Assembly (NCBI GenBank): GCA_021399435.1
Contig: JAJTUP010000040.1
Coordinates: 1 to 64,000 of the forward strand
Reading direction: 5' to 3'
Length of the DNA: 64,000 nucleotides
Origin: Diaporthe sp. PMI_573
Lineage: Eukaryota > Ascomycota > Sordariomycetes > Diaporthales > Diaporthaceae
This document shows, piece by piece, positions 22,258 through 34,407 of the stretch. Position 1 is the stretch's first letter. Every line of letters begins with the position of its first letter. Both the position numbers and the translations under genes were made by a program. A model generated the notes under the pieces. It was given only the letters and a program-made list of their open reading frames with translations. It was not told the DNA's origin and did no database searches.

Positions 22258-22275
22258 GAATCTTCCAGAGGATTC
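22258..22275 (-). promoter_or_regulatory. Second heat shock element, four units
   Basis: GAATCTTCCAGAGGATTC reads GAAnnTTCnnGAgnnTTC, with one mismatch in the third unit. It lies about 205 nt upstream of the first element and would support cooperative HSF binding. Confidence 0.65.
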
Positions 22276-25200
22276 CACTACAAAGACCTCACCAACAACA
22301 CCCAAGCTCAGCTTCCACGATCTGTAATGCCCCGTAATCCAAGTAATACTTGACATATGGGTGCATTACCTGTCATCTGGTTTCTCCTGGCTTGTGAGGC
22401 ACCTGAGCAGGTGTTTCCCGTCGATGAGGTACGGAGGAGGTCGTGTAAGTCGCTGTCGACCAGGGTCAAGAATCATGCGTGTAGATTCAGATCAGTCGAA
22501 AGTATCAGGGTTAAACCCTCCACAGCTCTACCCGGCCCCAAGTCAAACTTAAACCCCCCCCCCCTGTGTGGCGTCAGTTTTGAAAGAGAGGGTTGAAGGA
22601 CAATGTAAAGGACAATGCAAAGTTCAATGCAAAACAGCCTAGTGATGACTTTGAGCATGGCACAATTTTAGGTCAAGGTAATGTGGCCATCTCCCCCAAT
22701 GACTTATGGTGGACTTATTTTGCAAAAGACTAGATTGCAGTCCACTGATGTTGAGATTGCCAATCACAGTCAATTGGAAAATGCCACAAATGACTTCAGG
22801 ACTGAACTTCTGCTGCTTTTGTATACACTATGAAGAACACTAATTAGGGACTCTCTGAGAGGTCCTCAGTCTTAAATGATCTAATTGTTTAGTCAATAGT
22901 CAGTCTAAATCCATTTATCATATATGAGTGGCATGATACTATAGATGCCCAAGGAGATTTGCTTGGGCTGGGTTGTCTGCTAAAAAAATTATGCAGCATG
23001 GTAGTATCCCGAAGAATTTTCATTTCTCAATTTTTCTACTTGGGCAGGTCAAATGCAGAGACTTGTAGATACAAATTGAGTCACGAGCTTAAAGAAATGA
23101 CGTTTTCGTTCGAAATGAAGGCTTTGAACGGGACTGAAAAATGTGGAAACTCAGATTCTAAAATCCTAACTTAGTTCAATTCATGACAATCATCAAGGGC
23201 GAGAGCGCTTGAACAGATCATGTGAAGTTTGCTGTCAAGTCAACGAGATGGCGTGTGGAAGCGCTATCTCTAATTATACGGAAATTGAGCAGCTGTCGCT
23301 GGCTTTTGATAACTGTCGCAAGTTACCTGCTCCGGGCGCGGATTGAAGCTCGGAGTTTAGCTGCTGTCAAGTGATTTGCTGCATCTTCAATGAATAGATT
23401 GTAGTCTCGGATGTACCCATGTTGGGAGTGCGAGAAGAGCATTTTCTATCTGCTCACTTCCATATCGCGTCAATGTCCGCATTATGTCTCTGAAAGATCA
23501 TCTTTTCTTCGTCTGTTTTTTGAGTTGTATTGAGTAATAAGCGGTCGCATCATCGAAGGGAATGGGATTCTCGACAATGACATTGATTTAATAGTTCAGT
23601 TGGAAGTGTAGCAACCAAGGTGGATGATAACCAACTTCCTTCAAATTGGTTGATTTCCCTATCCTATAAATTCTGACCATTAACTCGGGGGAGGTCCGCA
23701 GTTGTCTTATCGCTCTCAGTAGTATGCCCTGCCAAACAATGAATCAGCAGCACAGCCTCGTCAGTCGGCGCCGAGCTTGCTCGTGGAGTATATTGTCAAT
23801 CAAAAGTATTGCAGCAACTCCATGGTTGCAAAAATCGAGGCCGTTTCCCGGGCAAGCTAGCTTAATTGTAAGCAGTCCTCATAAAAATGTTATTGCTAGA
23901 ATCAATATTGTAAGATTCACTGATTTGCCTTCACTTCCTTGTTGCTTTCTATGCTACCTCATTTACATTCTAGGACCAGCTGACATTGACACGCGAGCAG
24001 AACATCTTGCCAGATGTACGGGGTATCAGTCTCGCCTCACCATGTGACCTCTACATAATTTGACAATGCTCCCAGTTCAAGACAATGTCTTGATATTGTT
24101 CCTAACTAGATGTAGTCACGTAGCATATTCAAGTTGTTGCCATCAAGCGTGTATGAATTGTGTGGGGTAAGGGATTATCTTTGGCAAAACTGAAGATGAA
24201 AGTGTCGACATTACTGTTTAATACTTAGGATGTGCATTCAGGCTGTTATCTTCATTGCGGAGTTATTGGTACAGCTTGACAGCACTGGTACCTTAGGGAT
24301 AGCCATCCACATTGCACGCGGGCAGAGGGACTTTGAGGAAATTGAGAGACTGCTCCAAGGGTTCACACAGAAAGAGCTTGTGCACCTCAGGGCAGCTTGT
24401 GGTGATGGAAGTTGTCTGCTGTTCAAGATTATTGGCCACCGCGGCACCCACCGACCCAAATAGTGTTAGTCCACCAGTCTCACCAGGCTTCATCAGATCA
24501 TCTCATGTTTTCTACGAGATCCATAAAAAAAATATAATATGATATAAGAGAATATAAATTCATGTACTGGTGTAGATCTTTCATCGTCTGTTTTTCACAT
24601 ATTCTTGGATGCCTGCATATGTATTGGCGATCCCTGCGACTGCGGCGAGGTGTGTGCCGGACACTTGTCATTGAACCTGTGGCGGGAACGAGGCTGACGT
24701 GATACCAATGGCATTTGCCATCCAGACCCCTTGAGTTTGGCGCGCCATGCGAAGGCTCGTCACAATCATGCCGAACTAAATCACAAGTGAAGATTGCGGA
24801 CCAAGACTGGCGAGTATCCATGACTCGAGATCTGCAAGCTGACGACAATTTGACGGTATTCGAATGACAGGGTGCCATTCGGCGTGTTACATCGGTGCGT
24901 GACAAGATCTCTAACCGTGTATTCTGGGGGCAGGGAAGTGGCGAGATGATCGCTCCGAGGACCAAGACATGGGTTCTGCTCTCCCCTTTGGTCTTGCCTT
25001 GGCCTTCCCGGCCGCTGCGATCGTGAACCCCTGGGCTGTGTGCCCATCTTTACCACGCTGTTGGAACACGGGCCCTCTCTTGCAGATCTCAAAAAATGAG
25101 GCTTCACTGCGGATCGCAACACAACATATGCACCCGCCCGACGTGCATTCCCAGCAGGCATACGCTCCTGCAATGCTTTTATGAGGGGCTCGGGAGCTGA

Positions 25201-25722
25201 GGCAGGCTTGTCCTTCGGGGTAACCTCGAAGAGGACCAAAGAGACGTATCTATTATGCGGTACTCAGTTACGGGCTTCCCATTCCCGAATAGCTTACGAG
25301 AGGCTATTCCAACAGATGCTACGCTGCAGAAGCCATCTCCCAAAAGAGTATTGCTCCTTGAGATGTTGTCTGCAAAGCCTCTCAGTCTGGATAGTCTTGC
25401 GCGGTGCCTCGGTTACATTCCGACACACTCAGGCATTTGACGTATTTCTCAAACCTCAAGCCTTCCCATCATGGCCGCTCAGCTCGAGCGGAGAGTTTTG
25501 GTCCCCCCTGTGGGGAGGAATCAGCGTTTCTGCAAGTCTCCGACCAACGGGTTTCAACGTGATGTTCAACACTGGCTGAAACACCGTTTGTCGGCCGCCA
25601 TAAGCCGACTGTTTTCGGTCTCGGACCTTTGTTCGGCGCCGCAGTCAGGGTTTAGCAAGCCACCCAGGGCATACCGCCAGTCTGACAGCATAGGCAGAGA
25701 AGTGTTCACCTCTCAAGCTTCA
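22276..25722. other. Gene-poor, AT-rich stretch
   Basis: No coding region could be supported across about 3.4 kb. Short frames lack domains. There is a C9 run near 22556-22564 and related GACAATGTAAAG/GACAATGCAAAG repeats near 22600-22630. The frames at 24230-24463 (plus) and 24781-25239 (minus) were examined and match nothing I recognise. The stretch may be decayed transposon sequence. Confidence 0.35.
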
Positions 25723-26037
25723 GAATCGCTTGCTTTTCTTGGGGTTCGAGCGGCCGAGGTCGATAAACTGTCGCCAAATGAAGGCAGCGTCAGCTTTGGC
25801 AGGGGCCATCTTTTTTGGCGATGCGTTCAATTGGGAGAGAATGGCAGAGTAAGGCTGAGTTGTTAAGCCGGCAAAGTTTTGTACAGCTCCGTACTTGTAC
25901 GGCATGACCCATAAATTACCTGATTTGGAATATAGTGGGCTCAGTCGTACGTACATAGTACATGTACGTACATTTTCTTCCTGTACGTACGTACGTACAA
26001 CAAGGTTGTACAAACTGTACAACATCACTAGCCGGGG
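25723..26037 (-). mobile_element. Terminal fragment of a hAT element (5' end and BED start)
   Basis: Read leftwards from 26037, the sequence begins CTAGTGATGTTGTAC, the same end as the hAT element at 32654. It continues through GTACGTAC-rich subterminal repeats (about 25946-26000) to an ATG at 25809. The peptide MAPAKADAAFIWRQFIDLGR, followed by SNPKKSKRF, matches the start of the transposase at 32431, then stops at 25720-25722. Only the left end of an element remains. Confidence 0.7.
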
Positions 26038-27003
26038 CAGGCTGGGCGATGCGCTTTGCCCGGCAACTTGAATAGTTCTTTGTTTTGGTTCGATGCCTTG
26101 GGGCCAGTTCGGGTTGTGAACAGGCTTATTCAGGCTGTCTGCCTTACACACTTCCCATGGCCTACAAGTAAAATCAACAAGTAACCCGGTGGCGTTGTTG
26201 ATTGATTCACAATTGACTAAACTATAAGCGTTCCTATGCCAACCAAAGGACAAACCTTGGATTGGTTGCTGCGAGGCCTCCTTTGATTGAAAAGCTGTTT
26301 GCATCTAACTAATTTTGAGGCCTTAGAAACGTAGTCCTGATTGCAGCCTAGATTTTCTTGCCCGGTTAGAAACTAGAAGACTTTTTGTGGCAGGACTGTG
26401 CAGTTGAAATTACCAATGCAACAAGTACTGTGCATGCTACCATGCATTAGTCAACAATCATATGCTCTTTGTTGAAATCGTTGTACATACAGCGCTGGGT
26501 TGAAGTTGTCCCACTAATCGACGGCCATGCTTGCCACAGAGCGTGTTTAGGCGCTAGCCAATATTTGAGTGTATTATCGTTCCAAAAGCATAAAAGGACC
26601 CTCAATCTCCTCAGGCAGAAAGTGTAAAAACCCTTGTTGTGGTACTTTTGACAAGTGCCAGACTTTCCGATGACTCACTGATACAAGTGCTTGGCAATAT
26701 GCGGGGGCGCACTCCGCCTTGTGAAACTGCCCGTCGAATTTACCTTTTTCCGAATAAAAGGCCTTTTGTGTGCGGATAAATATTGTGCTTTTGGTCATCA
26801 CCTACTTCTACTAGCTCAATCCTCTGGTGTGAATCGTGTTGATACCCTTCGAAGTTAGTCCTCACATCCATTAATCCTAGATCGCTTGCTAAACGCAACG
26901 CGCCATAGCCTTGCAGAGTCAAACTGCTAACAATCCGGGGTGCTACAAAACAGCAAACATCAGTTTTCGAGAACAATTAAAGAGAATACGGCCCACTGTG
27001 AAA
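26038..27003. other. Non-coding interval
   Basis: No gene, promoter or repeat could be supported. The reading frames are short and lack motifs. Confidence 0.35.
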
Positions 27004-27210
27004 ATGAACTGTACCGGACAGGACAGCTCTGCTGGCGACGAGAGCGGGAGTTACGTGGACGAAAACACGCCCTTGGTCGGCGTCCCCAAAGGCGCTGGCT
27101 CATCCCACAATGCCCGCGACTTCTGGCGCCAGGTCTTTCTTGGGAAACACACACCGGGGTTGGACAGCCCAAATCCCTTTGTCAAGTGGCCGGTAAACGT
27201 CTGGAATGGG
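27004..27210 (+). pseudogene. N-terminal fragment resembling a vacuolar cation/H+ exchanger
   Basis: From ATG 27004 the peptide contains YVDENTPLVGVPKGAG and ARDFWRQVFLGKHTPG, ending FVKWPVNVWNG. This looks like the cytosolic leader of fungal CAX-type exchangers before the first membrane helix. No transmembrane segment follows, because the sequence runs into a hAT fragment on the other strand near 27215. The family call rests on memory of the leader alone. Confidence 0.35.
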
Positions 27211-27215
27211 GCTGT

Positions 27216-27485
27216 ATCCACGAATTGCGCTTCCTTTTCTTGTGTAGCCATGCCTCAAGAATATAGGTATTAACCCTGCCGTCGCTTTTCAGCTTGATCT
27301 TGGGGAGTTCATCCACATCCTTCGCGCCCCTGATATCGTCGGCTCGAATACTGGCAGTCTGGTAGGTAAAGGACAGGGAATTCGAGGACGAAGCTCGTCT
27401 AAGGACCGAGAACGCGTCGTTTCCAGCGGTCAATCCGTTGGAAAAATCGTCGGCATCTGAAAGGGCAGTTGAGGAAGGCGTATCC
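27216..27485 (-). pseudogene. N-terminal fragment of a second hAT-type transposase
   Basis: From ATG 27485 the frame reads MDTPSSTALSDADDFSNG, later LPKIKLKSDGRVNTY and KKRKRNSWI. This is like the start of fungal hAT transposases just before the zinc-binding BED-like region. Homology ends at about 27216, where it collides head-on with the exchanger-like fragment. The rest of the transposase is absent. Confidence 0.45.
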
Positions 27486-27729
27486 ATTGTTTCGGTACGA
27501 AAGCTCAAGAATTGGTGAAGGAATTGATGACTTGTGACAAAGTCTTGGTGAAATTTGTTGAGCACCGCGTCACCGCGACGGCGCGACGCCAGATTGTTTT
27601 GTGCTGACTAAGCAATAGTTTGGAGACGGGAGACAACACCAAGAAAATTATCACCAGAACCATATTTGGCCACTTTCCGGGGCCAATTGACCCTATATAG
27701 AGGAAAAACCAGATGCCATATATGACTTG

Positions 27730-27846
27730 CAAGTCTGGCAAGTCTGAGTGAGGAGAACTTGACTTGATTTGGGTTGTGAGCCCGACGATTTGATTTGCAA
27801 GACTTGATTTGACTTGCCAACTTGACTTGCTAGACTTGACTTATTA
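27730..27846. repeat. CTTGA/CAAGT low-complexity tract
   Basis: Repeats of ACTTGACTTGATTTG, GCAAGACTTGATTTGACTTG and TTGACTTGCTAGACTTGAC lie directly against the Helitron fragment that begins near 27847. The composition matches the tracts at 240-375 and 18705-18800. Confidence 0.6.
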
Positions 27847-28560
27847 GGAACGCTGCTACAGCTTCCACAAATAGTCAAATTGTTTTCCGAGGGACAGTCT
27901 AATCCAGCAACTGAGGACATCAAGGCTGACTTGAAGCGACGCATTGAAACGTGGTCTGATTGTATTTTCTGTCAAACGCTCAACGAAGAAGACGCAATAC
28001 AGGTGGCGGCAGAACACCCCGACGTGTATACACCTCTAGAAGAACTGAAAAGTGAGGACCCAACCGTCGCGTGGGAGGCGTTTAAAAGAGACTCGAACCG
28101 TGTGGCATACAATTCACAACTACATCGTCACACAGAGACTTGTTACAAGTATAAAACAGCTTACTGCCGCTTCGGTGCACCATGGACCCAAGTTGACCAC
28201 ACCAACATCGGGGACGATTGCATACTCCGGCTTGAGCGGAACCACGACCGGGTTGTTACGTACAACAGGGCCATTGCTTCAGCATTCCGACACAACCAAG
28301 AAATGTCTTTTATGTATACTAGTACGAAAAGCCTCGCGGCGATGTATTACATGACCAACTATGCTACGAAGTTTGACCTGCCAATGTGGAGACGACTCGG
28401 TTATGCCGCGCAAATACGACAACTCCAAATGTCGGAGCATGACCAACAGGACAGGGACACAGCACAGGACAACGAGGGCTTTGCAGAACGAGCAAGACAG
28501 TTTCTCATGCGCAGGGTGGGGAATCAATCCACGACTTCCACAGTCTGTACCTTGGCATGT
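27847..28560 (+). pseudogene. Helitron Rep/helicase fragment
   Basis: The open frame (no ATG at its start; the first visible start is TTG at 27880) contains the conserved stretch between the Rep and Pif1-like helicase parts of fungal Helitrons: HRHTETCYKYKTAYCRFGAPW, then ERNHDRVVTYNRAI, SAFRHNQEMSFM and AAMYYMTNYATKFDLPMWRR. Neither the HUH nuclease nor the helicase ATPase motifs are present. The ends abut a CTTGA tract on the left and unrelated sequence on the right. It is a dead internal fragment. Confidence 0.7.
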
Positions 28561-28593
28561 TGGTGGCTAGCGCCATTTCGCTTCGAGCAGTAA

Positions 28594-29585
28594 AGGTGCA
28601 AAATTGTAGGCTCGCACGCTCGCAAGTGTTGCCCACGCCCAGGTAGGCCGTGATTCCCAACCAGCGACAAGTTCCGCATACCATCGGACAGCCCTCGAGG
28701 ACAGGCGCGCGGTGGTTTAAGACGTAGCAGGTCTAGGGTAGCCACCTCCAACGCACGCGAGGACAGAAAGATATGACCATACCCATGAGGAGCAGGACGC
28801 ATGGCGCAGCCAGCAAAGACTGAGCTCAAACTTATCGAATCACACAGCAGCCGGCCACGCTGGCGGCGCCGACTGGATTCCGCCGCTGCCACACACGTGG
28901 CATGGCCCGGGATGGTGGGACCAGGCCACTCCCACCTCACTTTACCACACACACCCTTTCGACGAGGATCACGCTTCTAGGCACTGTGAACCCCTTGCGC
29001 GACGGCCGTTTCCCCTGACCCCCCTACCCTTGAGGTCCCGCTAGTTCTGTCATCGATGGCTTTGTAAGGGTCCTGGTCCCTGTCTTCCCTCTCCTATTGC
29101 AATACAGGATGACGATGAGAGAACTGCGGGGGCTAGGTTGGAAAATACGGCCGGACTAATTATCGGGCAAGCTGAGCCAATCAGGGCTTGCCTTACGGAG
29201 CCGGCATGCCTGCCGGCTGATTCGAAGTCAGGTTTCTCGACTCCGCTTCAGCACCAAATATTTCTCGAAGGGCAACGGATTTTGTAGTGTCGCCGATCAG
29301 TAACTACATTGGGCTGTTGACGTTAACAAAGGCCATGTTCCGTCTTGATGTGTCACTGCGTTCGAGATCCCCATCAACAGAATGGCCTCAAACATCACAC
29401 ATTCGTCCTATAATTATGACTTTTGTACAAGGGACGTGGTTCTGTAAATTGCAATCCAGCCCCGCTAATTCCTTGCAATATTTCCATGTTATTGGAGGAT
29501 TGCTACCACTCATTCAGACCGGTGAGCATGTCTGTGACTCTCTTCGAAAAGATTGCTCACGATGCAAGCCCCTTGCGTCCGACTC
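28594..29585. other. Non-coding interval
   Basis: About 1 kb with moderately GC-rich sequence and no coding motif that I recognise on either strand. Confidence 0.35.
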
Positions 29586-29604
29586 AGTCTAGTGATGCGA
29601 CCTT

Positions 29605-29660
29605 ACAGTACACGTACGTACGTACGTACTGTATTTTAGCCATAGTACCGTACGTACTAC
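29605..29660. repeat. Left subterminal GTACGTAC array of hAT copy 1
   Basis: ACAGTACACGTACGTACG, further CGTAC units and CCGTACGTACTACG form a short array just inside the left end. Similar arrays sit inside the right end (about 32560-32640) and in the relic at 25946-26000, which suggests transposase-binding sites. Confidence 0.55.
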
Positions 29661-30354
29661 GAAGATTACCTTCTCCTGAAAAAAATTTCCCTTGGCGTCC
29701 CCTGTTAAGGACTGTTAAGTTTTATCAGGGCTTCGGCCCGTCGCCCTAACGGGTCTCAACAACACCGTTTTTGTCCTCAAGACCTCGTCTCTTTTCACCA
29801 TCACCACCATCACCACCATCACCACCTACCTCTCAACACTCGAATAACGACGAGACTACCTCCTTAAAGACACTGGGAACAGGAGTTTGAAGCTGAAGGT
29901 CCTCCTGAACCCCCCGAAACACTTCGACAAGCCGCTCTCTTGTCCTGACACAAATGAAATCTGTTGAGCTGCCTTAAGGTACCGGGACGGCCGGGAAAAG
30001 CACCAACTGCCTAGGGTTTTCTCCTTTTATGGTTTCCCTTGGGCTATACACCCTCTTTCGACAGAATACACGAGTAATCGGTACAGGATTGGAGGAGGAG
30101 GGCGGATAAGAGAATTCTAGTTGGAAAGACAGATATTACCGCTATTTTCTTTTGTCAGGCGAAACGGAGGTATCCAATCCTCCCGTCAGATGCTGTACGA
30201 GCAGCGAGCTACTGTAGCAGTTAGCCTAAGACGTTAATAACACACGTACTACGAGGCTGTACATACAAGTACGTACCATACAAGATTTCCCTTCTCCTTT
30301 TTGGACACCAGTCAGGTTTTTACAGTACTATTCTACCCTTCTACCGTTTCTGCC

Positions 30355-32431
30355 CTAAACCTCCGACTCCACCTCAGTGCCAACACCCAATATATCACCC
30401 GTCGACTGCAACACACCCTCCCACTCAAATTCTTCATTGGATGAGGCCATCTCGCCATGCATCCAGACCTTCCTGCCCTGCGCATTCACAAATAACTCGA
30501 GATATGAGTCTTCGAGGTCGAGCCAGTCCTTCTCCTCAGGGTCTGCCCAGCGCTTTTTATGAGCATACTTCTGATCCTCTACACGATCCAGTACACGATC
30601 GTTCATAAAAATGAATGCCTGCATATCAGCATGCATAGGCGTAAGGCGATTCCGAGCTTTCGTGTGTATAAAACTAATAGCGGAGAAACTTCGTTCTGAG
30701 GGCACAGAGTTCGCAAGGGTACTCATTACCTTGACTGCCACTCTAGCCAGAATCGAGCCCTGGTTGAGGAGGCACTGCCATGCCATTGCCGGCTTGAAGA
30801 CATCGTCGTAAACAGCACTATGCTTATTAAATAAGCCGTCTGGGCCGCCTGTGCGCATTCGGAAATGTGTGAATTCGGAAAGGGCACGGTGGTACTCGCT
30901 ATCGTTGCCGAACTGTTTCCGCAGATATTCTTGCACGCGCGCAAAGATGGTAGGCGGTAATTTCGAATTCGGGCCAGTGGTATCAGGCCGTAGGGCATCG
31001 GCGATCCAGTGTATGTCGTACGTTTGCTTATCAAGCCGTGCTTTGAATATAGCTTCAATCTCGTCCCACGGAATATCAGGATACTGATCTGCCTCTTTTA
31101 TCTCAGCCCATTTGCTTTTGATTTGGAGCCAGCGATTCACAACATATGCGATTCCGGCCTCGTCAGCCTCGGAAGCATGTTGAAACTTGTCCACAGGCTT
31201 AAGCACGGCAATCGCAGCCTCGAGCTTTAGCCAGAAGCTGTTGTCCTTAATAATCCGGACTGCTTCGGGCAGGAGAACAGGACAATCTCGGGATCGGAGC
31301 TCATCTCGCACGTCTCTTCGGATAGACCAGTCCCTGACAGGGTCTCGAGAACGAAGGAGGGAATAGAAAGAGTTGTACTGAGAGCCCCAGCGCGTTATTA
31401 CACTGTTCGAAACGAGCAAGTTAACATAGCGGTTTCGCTGAAATTTAGCGGGCGATTTACCTTCTGATCAACGCGCGAAGTAGTCCGTTCCATCTTTTGC
31501 GCTGGCAGGTACTCAATCTTTGCAATTGCAACTTCGATCGTGAGAAAAACATGATAAGGGTATTGGCGCTACTATGGAGGTCTCCAAAGAATGGAAGAAG
31601 GAGGATGTCATTAATTAGAAGCTGAAGGCCGTGAGAATCGCATAAAGAGAAGCTGACATGCGAGAGCTCTGGGGACCTGCCAAGTAAGTCGTGTACAGCG
31701 CGCATCGTATTCTCGGTGTCTGTACAGATAGAATTGATTCTGGAGAAACCTTCGTCGCTGCAGAGTTACTGCATTTCTCCCCATATTAGCTTTCCCCAAT
31801 TCTCCGCTGTATGTTGTTCTTCTCCCGTATCAAATGTTTTCCAGTAGAAGGCTGGGCCGTCTGGTAGTTGTACCGAAATATTCACAATCCTGTGGCCGGA
31901 AATATTGTCGGAGGCGTCAAATGTGATATTGAACCATTCTGAGTCCCTGATACGTTTGAACACCTCGTCACGGATTTGCTGATAGAAGTCGGGGAGAATT
32001 CTGGTGATAGCAGCACGGCTAGGAGGCTTCCAGCCAGGCTTAATGCGAGTGAAGAAATAATGCCAACGGCGGCTCTCGAAGAGGCTGAAGGGGCGGCCGC
32101 CAGCAATTACGGCGGCGGCGGCATCATAAGCGAGATTGTTGCTCTCGTCTCGCGAGATATGCTGAATCCCGACCTCAGTTATCCTCTTTTGTATAGTTTC
32201 AGAATATGAGGGGGGGCAGCCAGCCTTATCTCGAGCCTGGCGCTCTTGTTGCTGCTTGGCTTGCCATTCCTCACACGTAGCGAGATGCTCTTTCGGCCTC
32301 CCAACAGAGGTGGCTGCAAAATCCTTCTGGCAGTGACGGCATCTGTATCGTTTGCTTTTCTTGGGGTCACGGCGGCCGAGGCTGACGAACTGTTGCCAAA
32401 CGAAGGCATCGTTAGATTTGGTGGGCGCCAT
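30355..32431 (-). pseudogene. hAT transposase, one in-frame stop
   Basis: From ATG 32431 the protein has a BED-type zinc finger (KRYRCRHCQKDFAATSVGRP...H..TC), then the RNase H-like core (WFNITFDASDN). An in-frame TAA follows GEMQ at 31766-31768. The same frame continues with LCSDEGFSRINSICTDTENT and SLCDSHGLQLLINDI to a 58-nt intron at 31460-31403 (GTAAAT...CGAACAG) that joins ALIR to VITRWGSQYN. The C-terminal hAT dimerisation domain is intact (SVPSERSFSAISFIHTKARN). Apart from the stop the gene is complete, so the lesion is probably recent. An uncharacterised tail ends at 30355. Confidence 0.85.
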
Positions 32432-32559
32432 CTTTTTAACAATAGCTTCAATGAAGAGAGAATGTAACTACAGAGAGTACGTTGAGCTGTTCAGCCAGCA
32501 GAGTTTGTACAACCCCGCCGGGGGGCCACAGATTCCCTTTTTAGGAATATTGTGGACCC

Positions 32560-32645
32560 TCATCGTACGTACGCGATACGTGTACGTACGGCACCCTGAT
32601 AGTACATACGTATGTACAATGGCATAGTACGAAAAGTACAACATC
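32560..32645. repeat. Right subterminal GTACGTAC array of hAT copy 1
   Basis: CGTACGTACGCGATACGTGT, ACGTACGG, ACATACGTATGTAC and GTACGAAAAGTAC units lie just inside the right inverted repeat. Confidence 0.55.
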
Positions 32646-32654
32646 ACTAGCAGT

Positions 32655-33565
32655 GCGCCGGGTGGCTCAAGGCCGTTCTGGGGCGTCACGCTGGGCCATG
32701 GGATGGTTGATGCCAGGGGAGGCAATTATATAAGAGCCCATCGATTTTTTGGGAGCTATGAGGAGGTTGAGCGAAGCTTAGGGGCGTTGGGAAAGGACAG
32801 GCATGGGTTGGTTACTAGCGGTGGCGTGAGGAGAAGCAAGGACACCGGGCTGGTAGTCGGATTCAAGGCACGTGAGCCTCGGCGTCGGGCGGCTGGCAGC
32901 CTGTTGTGCCCATCTCTTGCGGCTGTTGCGAAGCGACGACGCGTGCTCCGGCCGGTTCACAAGGGGCGCAAGTTTGCGAATTCCTCGCAGGGTTGTCAGT
33001 CCAAACCAGACGCAACCGGTCTTTCTGAGAAATTTGGCCGGGGCGGTTCCAGTGACGAAGCGGTGTGCTACGGGGAGTAGGGTGGGCTTTGCGATTAGGT
33101 CATCAGGGATTTGTAGGAGACGAAATGCATTCGAAAACACTGTCGTTACCGTACCAATGTCACCCGTGGCCTTTAATTCCATAATAGCTATCTCATCAAT
33201 TCAGATTAGATACTGTAGATAACCTACTTTGTATCTGCGTATAACGAAGAGCACATATAATTACGTAAGGGAGGAAGCTAGTATGGACGTGACCTCGGGA
33301 GTATGACAGGAATGCCCCCTCCCCGACCGGGGATGGATTAAGATGGCTCGTAAGGCAGACACGACAAAAGAGGCAACCGACGGAATCTTTGTTGGTGTCA
33401 CAGAAGCACAGTTTCTATTAGTACTAATAGTATCTGTATCTATAGATTTTTACTATAAGCTAATAAGTATCTAGTGCATTTTCGAAACAGCAGCACTGAA
33501 CGCTTTATAGGAGAAAGCAAAGGCGCCAGAAGAAACCCTGCCATGCGAAATCAGCGCTGCACACA
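32655..33565. other. Intergenic region, no confident gene
   Basis: Two overlapping open frames exist (32703-33080 plus and 32778-33182 minus). The minus one reads like protein at its start (MELKATGDIGTVTTVF) but matches nothing I know. From 33240 to 33500 the sequence is AT-rich with no motif. Confidence 0.3.
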
Positions 33566-34407
33566 ATTCAATTCAATCCAAGTCGACCCTTCAACTTGGA
33601 TTGCCTTGAGCAGTAAAGCCCTGAATTGGCTTGAATTGGATTGGATTGAATGAATTGCAAGCTGAACAGGGGTCCAGGGCTTGGCAAGCAAAATTGCTAG
33701 CAGCGATCTCCTTCTCAGAGGCCGTTGCTGGTGCCTGACGGTACCTTATGTGGCTATATGGGGCCCATATCGGTACTGACGCCCGTCCTTCGTCCTCTTT
33801 GCTACCTTGAACACTAAAGTAACAGCCCAAAGTTATACAAGAGCGTCGAAGCCAGTTCTTCAAGCATTGGACTGCCTCGAGTGTCGTCGGCCTCATTGAT
33901 AGCCTCTGACGTCATCACGAGCTTCGCTTGACTAAAGGCACGCTCGCAGTCTGCTGCCATCGCTGGAATAGCAAAGATATCTAAAGCAAGTTGACTCAAT
34001 CGCGGAAACAGGTTCTGCCGGTCACGCCACCATTGAATAGGATCCTCAACGTCCTGTTGGCCGAGCCGAAAATACCTGTCAGGCTCGCCGCCGATATTAA
34101 CCCGCTGTTGCTTTGACCTGCTTTTGACGAATTGAAGGAATCGATCCGGTTCCTTTTGCGTCCGGGGCTGTTGAGGTTGAATTGGCGACGGCGGAGCTGA
34201 CGAGGCTGATGCAGGATACCATTTATCGAAGTAGGATTGGAGCCCTTGTTTGGCACCTTGCAACCACTGCAACTGCTCCGGTGCTGCCCAATTCGCCTCG
34301 AGCCAAGTCAAATTCAATGTTGGATGTAAAATAACAGCAGCAGAAAATAACGGTGACTCTCCAAGCTTATCATAATACTCATTTGCCTTGACCCATGCGT
34401 TGTTGAT
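33566..34407 (-). pseudogene. hAT transposase (copy 3), C-terminal half, interrupted
   Basis: Reading leftwards from 34407 the frame begins INNAWVKANEYYDKLGESP and passes AAVILHPTLNLTWLEANW to the dimerisation region PAMAADCERAFSQAKLVM. A frameshift near 33890-33905 separates the last part, PTTLEAVQCLKNWL, which continues in another frame. Upstream codons are cut by hAT copy 2 at 34408, and the missing piece resumes at 37236-37350. The 33566-33660 stretch (CAATTCAATTCAATCC, TTGAATTGGATTGGATTGAA) is probably the subterminal repeat of this copy. Clearly dead. Confidence 0.7.

Larger units (their letters stand above)
29586..32654 (-). mobile_element. hAT transposon (copy 1), inactivated
   Basis: The right end, read on the minus strand, is CACTGCTAGTGATGTTGTAC and the left end on the plus strand is CAGTCTAGTGATG. 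These give short imperfect inverted repeats with the shared core CTAGTGATG. GTACGTAC-rich subterminal arrays lie inside both ends. A hAT transposase with BED finger and dimerisation domain fills 32431-30355. No clear 8-bp target duplication was found, so limits are good to a few bases only. Confidence 0.7.
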
